64,000 nt of DNA from Catenulispora rubra. GTDB lineage: Bacteria > Actinomycetota > Actinomycetes > Streptomycetales > Catenulisporaceae. A program made the position numbers and the translations under genes. Location of the stretch: contig NZ_JAACYW010000012.1 in the NCBI RefSeq assembly GCF_015356825.1, positions 1-64,000 of the forward strand, written 5' to 3'. This document shows, one piece after another, positions 42,738 through 50,670 of this stretch (position 1 is its first letter; each line of letters starts with the position of its first letter). Below the pieces are notes generated by a model. That model had not been told where the DNA came from, did not search any database, and saw only the letters and a list, made by a program, of their open reading frames with translations.

Positions 42738-43874
42738 ATGCTCTACCCGACACCCAAGCTCGGCGCCGACGACCAGCGCGTACTCGGCGAAATCGATCGC
42801 GCCCGGGAGAGTTTGAAACACCAGGTGAACGTCTCGCCGTCGAAGTGGACCGCAAGATTGCGGAAGTTCCTCACAGCCGATGCCGTCGCGGCATCGAACT
42901 CGATCGAGGGCTTCAAGGTTTCGACTGTCGATGTCGAAGACCTGCTTGATGGCGAACGCGACGTCGAAGTCTCCGATGTGAACCGTCAAGAGATACTTGC
43001 CTACCAGCAAATGATGACGTACATCCAGACGCTGCACGATTCGGCTGACTTCAGCTACAGCACAGGCTTCCTCAACGGGCTGCACTGGATGCTGCAAGGC
43101 CACCGGCACAACAAGCGGAAGCCAGCCGGGCAGTGGCGCCGCGGAGCCGTCTATGTCACCGATGCCCGCGACCCCAGCATCGCCGCGTACACCGCCCCGG
43201 AGGCGGCCACTGTCCCCAACCTCATGCATGAGCTCATCGACTGGCTGAACCACGACGACCTGAACCACCCCCTTGTCCGCGCGGCGATGGCACACCTGGA
43301 TCTGGTGTCCATCCACCCGTGGGCCGACGGCAACGGGCGTATGTCGCGGTCGTTGCAGACGCTCATGATCGCGCGCGAAGGAGTTCTCGCTCCCGAGTTC
43401 TCTTCCATCGAGGCGTGGCTGGGACGGCCTGGCAACACTTGGGAGTACTACCGTGAGCTCGCCCGCCGCGGTGCTGAGTACCTTCCGGATCAGGACGTTT
43501 CCGGTTGGGTCCGCTTCAATCTCACGGCTTACCACCAACAAGCTCAGACGGTGCAAGGACGGCTCGACCGCTCAGGGCGGGTGTGGACAGAGTTGTCAGG
43601 CTTCGCGGCAAGCTCGGGCCGCGACGATCGGATCCTGTCCGCCCTTCATGACGTCGCGATGGCCGGCCGAGTCCGTCGATCCCGCTATGAGCACGCCGAA
43701 AATCTCAGCATGCAGCAGGCCCAGCGTGATCTGCGGGATCTCGTCACAGCTGAAGTACTCGAACCCGTCGGCCGCACACGGGCCCGCTATTACACGGCGG
43801 GTCCGCGATTCCCCGAACAAGCCCTCCACATCGCACGAACACCCATGACCCTGTCCGACCCGTATTCCCGGTGA
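42738..43874 (+). CDS. Fic-domain protein (putative AMP/nucleotidyl transferase) with N-terminal inhibitory motif
   Basis: 378 residues. The Fic active site HPWADGNGRMSR lies at 193-204; family consensus HxFxDGNGRxxR, with Trp for Phe. The autoinhibitory (S/T)xxxE(G/N) motif is at residues 53-58 (SNSIEG) on the N-terminal side, so this is a class II Fic with built-in restraint. A Fic/DOC N-terminal domain precedes and a winged-helix-like C-terminus follows (about 300-350, SMQQAQRDLRDLVTAEVLEPVGRTRARYY). Fic proteins attach AMP or other groups to target hydroxyls. The target is unknown. It is the first gene of the block flanked by DUF255 repeats. Confidence 0.92.
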   Translation: MLYPTPKLGADDQRVLGEIDRARESLKHQVNVSPSKWTARLRKFLTADAVAASNSIEGFKVSTVDVEDLLDGERDVEVSDVNRQEILAYQQMMTYIQTLHDSADFSYSTGFLNGLHWMLQGHRHNKRKPAGQWRRGAVYVTDARDPSIAAYTAPEAATVPNLMHELIDWLNHDDLNHPLVRAAMAHLDLVSIHPWADGNGRMSRSLQTLMIAREGVLAPEFSSIEAWLGRPGNTWEYYRELARRGAEYLPDQDVSGWVRFNLTAYHQQAQTVQGRLDRSGRVWTELSGFAASSGRDDRILSALHDVAMAGRVRRSRYEHAENLSMQQAQRDLRDLVTAEVLEPVGRTRARYYTAGPRFPEQALHIARTPMTLSDPYSR

Positions 43875-43962
43875 CCGCCGGCCAGGAGATCCCGGGTGAT
43901 GTCCCATCGATCTCCTGTCCAAGACACCAACCGGCCTGCATGCTTGGTCCAGGAGGTCGACC

Positions 43963-44580
43963 ATGCGTCACAACACCGCCGTTCGACGGCTGCGCACCAT
44001 CGCCGAGGATTGCGACAAGCTCGGCTCGCTGGTCGACGGCGAGGACGGGATTGTCGCTTTGTACACTTTCGGCCCCCTGCTCGATCGTCCCGGTGAGGAT
44101 CTCGATGCCGTGAACGTGGCCCTCGTGGTGGGGCTACCCGCCGACGAACTTCCGTGGGGCGTCGAGCCACCGGGCTGCACCGCGCTCGCTCACCTGCTCA
44201 GGCTGGACAAGACGCCGGTCTTGAAGCGGTGGCGCCCGGCGGAGTGGCCGGTGACGAACCATGAGATCCGCAGGCCGATGCCCGTCTGGTCGCGCGAGGA
44301 CGGGGTCCAGACGGCTGCGCTCGATGCCCTGGCCGAGCGGCGCGCTGAGCCGTTCCGGCTCGCGGGTGCCGATGACGACATGCTGGCCGAGCAGATCTCC
44401 CGCGAACTCGAGACGTCGACCGCGCACCTTCGCGCAGTCCGGGATCGCTATTGGGATGACGTCGACTGGCGACGTTCGCAACGTCACGACGGCCGCTACC
44501 CCGAGGACCACCTCTGGCAGGCCGTCGACGGTTATCTCGACCTGCTCGACGCTTCGACATCGGTTCACTCCCAGATGTGA
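43963..44580 (+). CDS. Unknown protein (205 aa) next to the Fic gene
   Basis: ATG 43963 with AGGAGG 6 bp upstream, the best ribosome site in the region. The N-terminal half is soluble alpha/beta (IVALYTFGPLLDRPGEDLDAVNVALVVGLPADELPWGVEPP). The pattern of a Gly residue followed by acidic DLDAV faintly recalls nucleotidyltransferase folds, though the GS motif is missing. The C-terminal half is a helix with ESLETSTAHLRAVRDRYW-like charge followed by HDGRYPEDHLWQAVDGYLDLLDA. Similar genes occur in other actinomycetes. Function not known. Confidence 0.7.
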   Translation: MRHNTAVRRLRTIAEDCDKLGSLVDGEDGIVALYTFGPLLDRPGEDLDAVNVALVVGLPADELPWGVEPPGCTALAHLLRLDKTPVLKRWRPAEWPVTNHEIRRPMPVWSREDGVQTAALDALAERRAEPFRLAGADDDMLAEQISRELETSTAHLRAVRDRYWDDVDWRRSQRHDGRYPEDHLWQAVDGYLDLLDASTSVHSQM

Positions 44581-44616
44581 CTGCTCCGACCGACATGGCG
44601 CGGTAGCGTCATCGGT

Positions 44617-44934
44617 GTGGACACGCTGAGCAAGCGAGAGCTCGACGCCTTGGTCGAAGAAGCGATCGCCGATGCTTACGACGAGTACGAGCAGACGAGC
44701 AGCTTCGCCGTCATGATCGGTGAGAATGTCGACTTCCCCTTCAAGACCGTCCTCCTCGGCACCGAAGTGACGGTCACCGGTGTTGACGAGGTTCCCGGAC
44801 CTGGTATCGCCGCAGTTTGCCGTCAAGGCAAAGAGCGGCAGCGCGTCGGAATCCTGGACCTGCCTATGCCGTCCCCACCGCCGGCCGGGTCGGAGTGGAT
44901 CGCGGCATACCGCCACCGGCTCACGGGGGCGTAG
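44617..44934 (+). CDS. CcbP-like calcium-binding family protein (105 aa)
   Basis: GTG at 44617. The whole length fits the CcbP family (Calci_bind_CcbP): a conserved DAYDEYEQTSSFAVMIGENV segment, FPFKTVLLGTEVTVTGVDEV, an internal Cys-Arg-x-Gly, the DLPMPSPPPAGSEWI block, and the ending AYRHR. The founder from Anabaena binds Ca2+ with surface acidic residues and buffers calcium during heterocyst formation. In actinomycetes the family is found in scattered accessory loci and its role is not known. It ends 2 bp before the 392-aa gene, so the two are co-translated. Confidence 0.75.
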   Translation: MDTLSKRELDALVEEAIADAYDEYEQTSSFAVMIGENVDFPFKTVLLGTEVTVTGVDEVPGPGIAAVCRQGKERQRVGILDLPMPSPPPAGSEWIAAYRHRLTGA

Positions 44935-44936
44935 AC

Positions 44937-46115
44937 GTGAGCGAGTATCAGTACTACGAATTCCTGGCACTGGACCGGCCGCTCACCGACGATGAGTACG
45001 AGTACGTGCGCGCGTTGTCGACGCGGGCGGAGATCACTCGGACTCGGTTCGTCAATGAGTACCAGTGGGGCGACTTCCGAGGAAGCCCATCTGCCCTGAT
45101 GGACCTTTGCTACGACGCGCACTTGTACTTCGCAAACTGGGGTACGCGGACCCTGATGCTACGTCTGCCGCTGTCCTGGCTCGACCTGGATGCCGCAGCC
45201 GAATACGTCAACGACGAAACCTTCAGCGCTCGCCGCAGCGGGAAGAACATCGTGCTGGAGTTCCAAAGCCAGGACGAGAGCGGCGACGACTGGGGGGACG
45301 AAGTCCCCGGCTCACTCGGCTTGTTCGTCAACATACGGAACGAGCTGTCCGCAGGCGATCTACGTCCGCTCTACCTGGCCTGGCTGGCCGGCACCTCCTA
45401 CCTCTTGGACGAGTACGAGGGCGACCAGTCAGACGGCAGCCAGGAAGAGGACTATGGCGACGAGCCACCTGTCCCCGCAGGCCTCGCGAAGCTGACGGCG
45501 CCCCAGCGTGCATTGGCAGACTTCCTGCGCGTCGATCCAAACCTGCTGAAAGCCGCAGCAGCGGCCTCGGCACCGATAGCCGATCAGCCCGCCGTCGATC
45601 AGGACGCGGCCGTCGGCTCCTGGATCTGCGGGCTCACCGACAAGCAGAAGGACGACACAATTCGTCGCTTGCTGTCCGACGACCACACTCGTGCCCGCAA
45701 GGAAGTCCTGCGGAGCCTTCAGCCCCGCGCCCCCAAGCCCTCGACCGTTCGACGCAGGCTGTCGTCACTCTTGGAAGCGGCAGCTTCCCAGGCCGACATC
45801 CGCGAAGCAGAACAACAGCGGGAACTGGAGCGACAGCGGGAACTGCGCGACCTGGAAGCTCAGCGCCACCGTGAAAGCCGGCTGGCCCTGCTCTCGGACC
45901 GCGGCGAGCGGCCGTGGGCCGACGTCGCGGACCTGATCGCCGCGAAGAAGCCGAACTCATACGACACCGCTGTCCGACTGCTCACCGATCTCGCAGAGAT
46001 CAGCCGCCGCCGCGGACGAACCGCGCAGTTCGCCGAACGGCTCGCCGAACTGCGCGCCGCCCATCAGCGCAAACCGAGTCTCATCGCACGGCTGGACGCC
46101 GCCAATCTGCCGTGA
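44937..46115 (+). CDS. Conserved protein of unknown function (392 aa) with helical C-terminal repeat region
   Basis: GTG 44937, 2 bp after the CcbP stop. The N-terminal 160 residues (YYEFLALDRPLTDDEYEYVRALSTRAEITRTRFVNEYQWGDF, then LYFANWGTRTLMLRLP) match a widely scattered but uncharacterised family. Residues 265-392 are rich in charged helix with coiled coil (REAEQQRELERQRELRDLEAQ) and end in a DVADLIAAKKPNSYDTAVRL-type helical domain. The 3' part from about residue 284 is duplicated downstream at 47804-48130, after the ATPase gene. Confidence 0.75.
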   Translation: MSEYQYYEFLALDRPLTDDEYEYVRALSTRAEITRTRFVNEYQWGDFRGSPSALMDLCYDAHLYFANWGTRTLMLRLPLSWLDLDAAAEYVNDETFSARRSGKNIVLEFQSQDESGDDWGDEVPGSLGLFVNIRNELSAGDLRPLYLAWLAGTSYLLDEYEGDQSDGSQEEDYGDEPPVPAGLAKLTAPQRALADFLRVDPNLLKAAAAASAPIADQPAVDQDAAVGSWICGLTDKQKDDTIRRLLSDDHTRARKEVLRSLQPRAPKPSTVRRRLSSLLEAAASQADIREAEQQRELERQRELRDLEAQRHRESRLALLSDRGERPWADVADLIAAKKPNSYDTAVRLLTDLAEISRRRGRTAQFAERLAELRAAHQRKPSLIARLDAANLP

Positions 46116-46440
46116 TTTCGCGATGGACTACGGTCTGGCCTGCCCGAACACCGCAGTTGGCGACCAATGTCCTTAACGCATCAGCTGGCACCAATGGCAC
46201 GCGGCATACCCGATCGAGATGAGCAGCGGCACGTCCCGGCGCCGCGCCTCAGCGAAGGCCTCCTCGCCCCACTGGTACCAGTCGACGGGGTTGTCGGCGT
46301 GCTGGAGGAGGTACGGGGAGGTGGCGGCAGCCAGTCGGTTCACTGTTCCAGCCTCCTATGCGTGGGCTGGACGCAACGCGATTCGGGCGCGTCCCCTCGG
46401 GCGGCTGTCGGGGATATCGGAGGTCCGACAATTCTGGGAA
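45785..46440. repeat. Compound repeat, copy A (about 655 bp)
   Basis: Contains the 3' end of the 392-aa gene, a spacer, a 170-bp fragment of the DUF255 5' end and an 80-bp tail (GGGCTGGACGCAACGCGATT onward). Copy B at 47800-48330 has the same order with roughly 10-15% divergence and a 120-bp deletion within the DUF255 fragment. The ATPase gene lies between the copies. Confidence 0.85.
46174..46343 (-). pseudogene. Truncated copy of the DUF255 gene 5' end
   Basis: Read leftward from GTG 46343 (replacing the ATG of the intact gene) it encodes [51 protein letters not shown] and then hits a stop after LMR, at 46174-46176. It is thus a 55-60 codon fragment ending right after the CHWC motif. The near-identity with the intact gene (42437-42570) points to a recent duplication. 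Confidence 0.85.
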
Positions 46441-46518
46441 ACAATGTGGGCGATTCTGGGATTTTGAAGTCGCGGAAGTGCTAGCTTGGAGCCCGCGGAT
46501 CCCGACCGGAGGAGCATC

Positions 46519-47889
46519 GTGATCGAACAGCGGCTGATCGCCCGCCACCTTCAGCCCGCCCTTGCGGAGTTGCTTGCCGACGAACCGGTAGTGGTTCTGA
46601 CCGGGGCGCGCACCGTCGGCAAGAGCACTCTCCTGATGGCCTGCGCTGAAGCCGAAGGGGTGCAGGTCCTGGATCTCGATGATCTGCCGACCAGGCGCGC
46701 TGTGGCGGCGGACGTCGAACTGTTCGTGGGGGCCGACCGCCCGGCGCCCGTCTGCATCGACGAGTTCCAGCACGTACCGCAGCTCCTCGACGCCATCAAG
46801 GCCGAGCTGAACAAGGACCTGCGGGCCGGGCGGTTCATCCTGACCGGATCCACCCGGTACGGTTCCCTCCCGGCCGCCGGCCAGTCGTTGACCGGTCGAG
46901 CCCACGTCGTCACCATGTGGCCGCTGTCCCAAGGCGAGATCAACGGTGTCAGGGAGACCGCCCTCGACGCCCTGATCAGCGATCCGGCATCTCTCGTGGT
47001 CAGTGATCCCGCCGCGACCACGCGCAGTGACTACGAGCGCATCGTCCTGGCCGGCGGGTTCCCGCTGGCATTGGCGCGCGATTCTGGACGTTCTCGTGAC
47101 CGTTGGTTCCGCGACTTCGTGACGCTGGTCGTCGAGCGCGATGTTCTAGAGATCCGCAAGGTCCGGCAACGTCAGGTGCTTCCGCAGGTCTTGCGCCGAC
47201 TCGCCGATCAGACCGGTCAAGTGGTCAACGTGGCGAACATGGCCGATGCCGTCGGATTGGATGCCACGACCGTCAAGGACTACCTCGGGCTCCTGGAAGC
47301 TGTCTTTCTCATCCACCGCCTCGAGCCGTTCACCCGCTCGACCGCGAACCGCGCGATCCGCAGCGCGAAAGCTCATATCGTCGACACCGGGCTCGCCGCC
47401 CACCTCATCGGGCTCACCTCGCAGAAGCTGTCGGGGCGGATGCCCGCGGCACTGACGCAGTTCGGTCACCTCGTCGAGACGTTCGCCGTGAACGAACTGA
47501 TGAAGCAGGCAGGCTGGGCGGACCAGGAGGTCGCGTTCTCCCACTTCCGTACGCGCGACCATCAAGAAGTCGACCTCGTCATCGAGACTGCTTCGGGCTC
47601 CGTCGCCGCAATCGAGGTCAAGGCGTCCGGCACCGTGACCGGGAACGACTTCGCCGGACTACGGCTGCTACGGGACAAGCTCGGCAGCGAGTTCATCGGC
47701 GGAGCGGTCGTGAACCTTGGTCAGCGGTCATATACGTACGAAGACCGTCTGCACGTTCTTCCGCTCGAACGCCTGTGGGCACCAGACATCGCCGTCTCGT
47801 TCCCTGGCAGACATCCGCGAGGCGGCGCGGCAGCGGGAACAGGAGCGACTGCGGGCACTGCGCGAGCAGGAGGCGCAGCGCCAACGTGA
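46519..47889 (+). CDS. AAA ATPase with DUF4143 / nuclease-like C-terminal domain
   Basis: 456 residues from GTG 46519 with GGAGGAG 4 bp upstream. Walker A GARTVGKS at 29-36, Walker B VCIDEFQHV at 79-87, sensor-like FILTGSTRYG near 113-122. The middle DUF4143 part has the winged-helix motif and TKxHIVDTGLAAHL-type strand (SAKAHIVDTGLAAHLIGL), and the C-terminal PD-(D/E)xK-like motif EVDLVIETASGSVAAIEVKAS is near 352-372. The family is abundant in accessory regions, with unknown function. From about residue 428 the sequence is low-complexity because the frame runs into the repeat out of register: the native C-terminus has been replaced. Confidence 0.88.
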   Translation: MIEQRLIARHLQPALAELLADEPVVVLTGARTVGKSTLLMACAEAEGVQVLDLDDLPTRRAVAADVELFVGADRPAPVCIDEFQHVPQLLDAIKAELNKDLRAGRFILTGSTRYGSLPAAGQSLTGRAHVVTMWPLSQGEINGVRETALDALISDPASLVVSDPAATTRSDYERIVLAGGFPLALARDSGRSRDRWFRDFVTLVVERDVLEIRKVRQRQVLPQVLRRLADQTGQVVNVANMADAVGLDATTVKDYLGLLEAVFLIHRLEPFTRSTANRAIRSAKAHIVDTGLAAHLIGLTSQKLSGRMPAALTQFGHLVETFAVNELMKQAGWADQEVAFSHFRTRDHQEVDLVIETASGSVAAIEVKASGTVTGNDFAGLRLLRDKLGSEFIGGAVVNLGQRSYTYEDRLHVLPLERLWAPDIAVSFPGRHPRGGAAAGTGATAGTARAGGAAPT

Positions 47890-48330
47890 AAGTCGGCTCG
47901 CCGTGCTCACGGACCGGGGCGAACGTCCGTGGGCCGACGTCGCGGACCTCATCGCTGCGAAGAAGCCGGACTCATACGACACCGCTGTCCAACTGCTCAT
48001 CGATCTCGCGGAGATCAGTCGCCGCCGCGGTCGATCCGCGCAGTTCGCCGAGAGGCTCGCGGAGCTGCGCTCGACTCATCAGCGCAAACCGAGTCTCATC
48101 GCACGGCTGGACGCCGCCAACCTGCCGTGACCTCGCGGCGAATTGTGGTCTGACCTGACCGAACGATGCAGTAGGCGACTAGTGTGCTTAGGGCATCAGG
48201 TGGCACCAATGGCACGCGGCATACCCGATGGAGATGAGCAGCGGGACGTATACGCGGGCTGGACGCAACGCGATTCGGGCGCGTCCCCTCGGGCGACTGT
48301 CGGGGAGATCTGAGGTCCGACAATTCTGGG
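47800..48330. repeat. Compound repeat, copy B (about 530 bp)
   Basis: Diverged second copy of 45785-46440. It starts inside the end of the ATPase gene (GCAGACATCCGCGAGGC) and carries the 392-aa gene tail, spacer, a shortened DUF255 fragment (48204-48248) and the tail from 48249. Confidence 0.85.
47804..48130 (+). pseudogene. Orphan C-terminal fragment of the 392-aa gene
   Basis: In frame from about 47804 it encodes LADIREAARQREQERLRALR onward to LIARLDAANLP and a stop at 48130, homologous to residues 284-392 of the upstream protein at roughly 85% identity. It has no start or ribosome site of its own and overlaps the ATPase 3' end in another frame. Confidence 0.8.
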
Positions 48331-48653
48331 ATATTCAGCCCGCCCACAACCCGTGTTTGTCCGAACCGGGGTAGATGACAGCCCTCAAAGCTGCCTGGCG
48401 TCCCCACCGGCGGCCGGCCAACGATCACGACGATCGTTCAGAGGCACGGGGTCCGAACGAACGCCGTGGATCCGCACGAACGATTCGGCTCGATCGGTGA
48501 GCCCTTCAGGCACCTGGCGGATGTTGCGATCTATCAGCCCACTCCAATCTTGTCGCGCCCAGCCGGCGTGATCAGTAGTCGTCGGTCTTCACGAAAGCGA
48601 AAAGTCAGTGAACCACGGCTGCCGAAAACTCGCGCGAAGTGCTGCGTCGCCCC
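48331..48653. other. Unassigned region between the repeat and the MarR gene
   Basis: No gene seen in either strand. A plus-strand frame near 48466-48672 (HLADVAIYQPTPILSRPAGV) has no start signal or recognised similarity. It may be degraded coding sequence at the edge of the island. Confidence 0.4.
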
Positions 48654-49100
48654 TCAGCCCGGCTGTCCGTGAGACCCCGCCTCAAGGCTCGCGCGCAGCC
48701 TGGCCAGGATCTCCGCGAGCCGCGTCAGGTCGTCGTCGGAGAGGGAGGCTGTCAGCGCCGCGAGTTCGTTCTCGACGACGGGGCGGGCTGCGGCCAGTGT
48801 CTTCTCGCCCTCGGGGGTGAGGCGGAGGACGGATGAGCGGCGGTCTTGGGGGTGGGGTTCGCGGGTGCACCAGCCGGCGGCTACCAGGCGGTCCACTGCC
48901 TTGCTGACGGCGCCTACGGTGATCGCCACCTCGTTGACGATGTCGAGGACGCGGCAGGCGGGGATGCGGTGGATGATCTCCAGGAACTCGAATTGGCCGA
49001 GGCCGGTGCCCTGCTCGGTGCGGAGGCGGGCGGTGGCGGCGTTGTAGAGGCGGGTCTCGACGCGGACTAGGTCGGTGAAGATGGGTGTGACGCGGCTCAC
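48654..49100 (-). CDS. MarR-family transcriptional regulator
   Basis: 148 residues from GTG 49100 with GGAG 5 bp upstream. The winged helix is typical: LGQFEFLEIIHRIPACRVLDIVNEVAITVGAVSKAVDRLVAAGWCTREPHPQDRRSSVLRLTPEGEKTL (about 34-102), including the DRR wing. It diverges from an esterase/lipase gene, and the 140 bp between them contains three symmetric sites (49114-49180). MarR proteins usually repress themselves and the divergent gene, and let go when a phenolic or other ligand binds. Confidence 0.92.
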   Translation of the reverse strand: MSRVTPIFTDLVRVETRLYNAATARLRTEQGTGLGQFEFLEIIHRIPACRVLDIVNEVAITVGAVSKAVDRLVAAGWCTREPHPQDRRSSVLRLTPEGEKTLAAARPVVENELAALTASLSDDDLTRLAEILARLRASLEAGSHGQPG

Positions 49101-49113
49101 GGTGGCTCCGATA

Positions 49114-49180
49114 GATTCCTTGGAATCATCTTCCTTGGAATGTGGTTAACTGGATGTAGATGGATTCCCGAGAATCCATC
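49114..49180. promoter_or_regulatory. MarR operator region with three symmetric sites
   Basis: GATTCC-TT-GGAATC (49114-49127), TTCCTTGGAA (49131-49140) and a perfect 9-bp inverted repeat GATGGATTC-CCGA-GAATCCATC (49159-49180). All share TTCC/GGAA half-sites, 17 to 45 bp apart, between the divergent MarR and esterase genes. Confidence 0.75.
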
Positions 49181-49240
49181 TTGGCAGACCGAGTGCGGCG
49201 GCCGCAGCGGCCGTCCGCCATCGTCCAAGGAGGCCCGATC

Positions 49241-50209
49241 ATGTCCCGACAGCAGCGTGAAGCCATCGACGCCCTGCTCCGCTCCGCCCCGCGCCCCGAG
49301 ACGCCGCCGAGCGTCGAGGAGCAGCGCAGCGGCTTCGCGGCGGCCATCGCCCGGCAGGCGCCGGAGGACGTCGCCACCCGCCGCACGGTGCTCGGCGGGC
49401 GCCCGGCGCTGGAGCTGACGCCGAAGGGCGCCGCCGACCACGGGCACCTGCTCTACCTGCACGGCGGCGGCTACGTCATCGGCTCGCCGGACACGCACGC
49501 CGGCCTGGTCGGCGAGCTGGCGCGCCGGGCCGGGCTCCGCGCCACGTCCCTCGACTACCGTCTGGCGCCGGAGAACCCCTTCCCCGCGGCCGTCGAGGAC
49601 GGGCTCGCGGCCTACCGCGAGCTGCTGGCGACCGGTGTTGACGCGCGCGGGCTCGTCGTGGCCGGTGACTCCGCCGGCAGCGGCCTGGCCATCGCCACGC
49701 TCCTCGCGGCCCGCGACGCCGGGCTGCCGTTGCCCGCCGCCACAGCCGCGTTCTCGCCGTGGGTCGACCTGACGCTGAGCGGCGCCAGCATGCGCAGCAA
49801 GCACGGCGCCGACCCCATCTTCATCGAGGCCGACATCCGCGCCTACGCAGACCTCTACATCGGCGCGGGAGACCGCACGCAGCCCCTGGCCAGCCCGCTG
49901 TTCGCGGACCTGACCGGCCTCCCGCCGCTGCTCATCCAGGTCGGAACGAACGAGCTCCTGCTCGACGACGCGGTCCGCCTGGCCGGTCGCGCGGGCACCG
50001 CCAACGTGGAGGTCACGCTGGAGATCGGCAGCGACCTGCCGCACGTCTACCAGCTCCACTACGGCCGGCTCGACGAAGCAGACGCCGCCCTCGACAGCGC
50101 CGCCCGGTTCTTCACGACGCGGATCAGCGCCGCGTTCGCGGACGCCGACGCCGACACGGACGCCGACGCCGACGCCGACGCGAACGGCTTCGAACCGGCG
50201 GCTCGGTGA
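49241..50209 (+). CDS. Alpha/beta hydrolase, hormone-sensitive lipase (HSL) family esterase
   Basis: 322 residues from ATG 49241 with AAGGAGG 8 bp upstream, preferred to an ATG at 49160 that lies inside an operator. HSL motifs: oxyanion HGGG at 74-77, nucleophile GDSAGS at 142-147, YRLAPENPFPAAVEDGLAAYREL, Asp in QVGTNELLLDDAV and His in SDLPHVYQLHYG. It hydrolyses short-chain or aryl esters. The C-terminus is an in-frame hexanucleotide array coding for (AD)n. Probably repressed by the divergent MarR protein. Confidence 0.92.
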   Translation: MSRQQREAIDALLRSAPRPETPPSVEEQRSGFAAAIARQAPEDVATRRTVLGGRPALELTPKGAADHGHLLYLHGGGYVIGSPDTHAGLVGELARRAGLRATSLDYRLAPENPFPAAVEDGLAAYRELLATGVDARGLVVAGDSAGSGLAIATLLAARDAGLPLPAATAAFSPWVDLTLSGASMRSKHGADPIFIEADIRAYADLYIGAGDRTQPLASPLFADLTGLPPLLIQVGTNELLLDDAVRLAGRAGTANVEVTLEIGSDLPHVYQLHYGRLDEADAALDSAARFFTTRISAAFADADADTDADADADANGFEPAAR

Positions 50210-50259
50210 CGTGACGACGACGACACGCGCCGTCGAGCAGAAGCAGCAGACTAGCTTTC

Positions 50260-50296
50260 TGGACACTCGTCCATCTATTCTGGACACCAGTCTAGA
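50260..50296. promoter_or_regulatory. Pair of TetR-type operators before the DUF1304 gene
   Basis: Site 1: TGGAC-ACTC-GTCCA (50260-50273). Site 2: TCTGGAC-ACCA-GTCTAGA (50279-50296, one mismatch). Their matching half-sites TGGAC and centres 21 bp apart suggest cooperative binding by the TetR protein encoded downstream. Confidence 0.7.
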
Positions 50297-50307
50297 AAGG
50301 TGGACCC

Positions 50308-50670
50308 GTGCAGACGACAGCGAACATCCTCACCGGCCTGGTCGCAGCCCTCCACGCCTACATCCTGATCCTGGAGATGTTCCTGTGGCAGAAGAAGCCG
50401 GGCCGTGAACTCTCCGGCTTCGACCCCGACATGGCCCGCGCCACCGCCCCGCTGGCCGCAAATCAGGGCCTGTACAACGGATTCCTGGCCGCGGGCCTGG
50501 TGTGGGGCCTCATCGCAGGCGCCCCGACCGCCTTCTCCGTGAAGGTGTTCTTCCTGAGCTGCGTAGTGATCGCGGGCCTCTACGGAGCGGCCACGGCGAA
50601 CCGCCGCATCCTCGTGGCCCAGGCACTGCCCGGAGCCCTGGCGCTGGCGGCAGTACTGTTGGCTCGGTGA
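50308..50670 (+). CDS. DUF1304 family membrane protein (120 aa)
   Basis: GTG 50308 with AAAGGTGG 5-8 bp upstream. Four hydrophobic helices, with the family pattern ANILTGLVAALHAYILILEMFLW, ATAPLAANQGLYNGFLAAGLVWG and SVKVFFLSCVVIAGLYGAAT. DUF1304 proteins are small inner-membrane proteins of unknown role, often regulated by a neighbouring MarR or TetR. The TetR gene starts within its stop codon (GTGA overlap), so the two are translationally coupled. Confidence 0.87.
   Translation: MQTTANILTGLVAALHAYILILEMFLWQKKPGRELSGFDPDMARATAPLAANQGLYNGFLAAGLVWGLIAGAPTAFSVKVFFLSCVVIAGLYGAATANRRILVAQALPGALALAAVLLAR

Noticed and set aside
46486-46518. Earlier start for the ATPase at 46486
   Set aside because: GTG 46519 has an ideal GGAGGAG site, and the upstream residues do not match the family.
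42427-48330. Integrase or transposase driving the DUF255 hot spot
   Set aside because: None of the genes between the repeats carries a recombinase domain; the only transposase trace (IS30) is 26 kb away.
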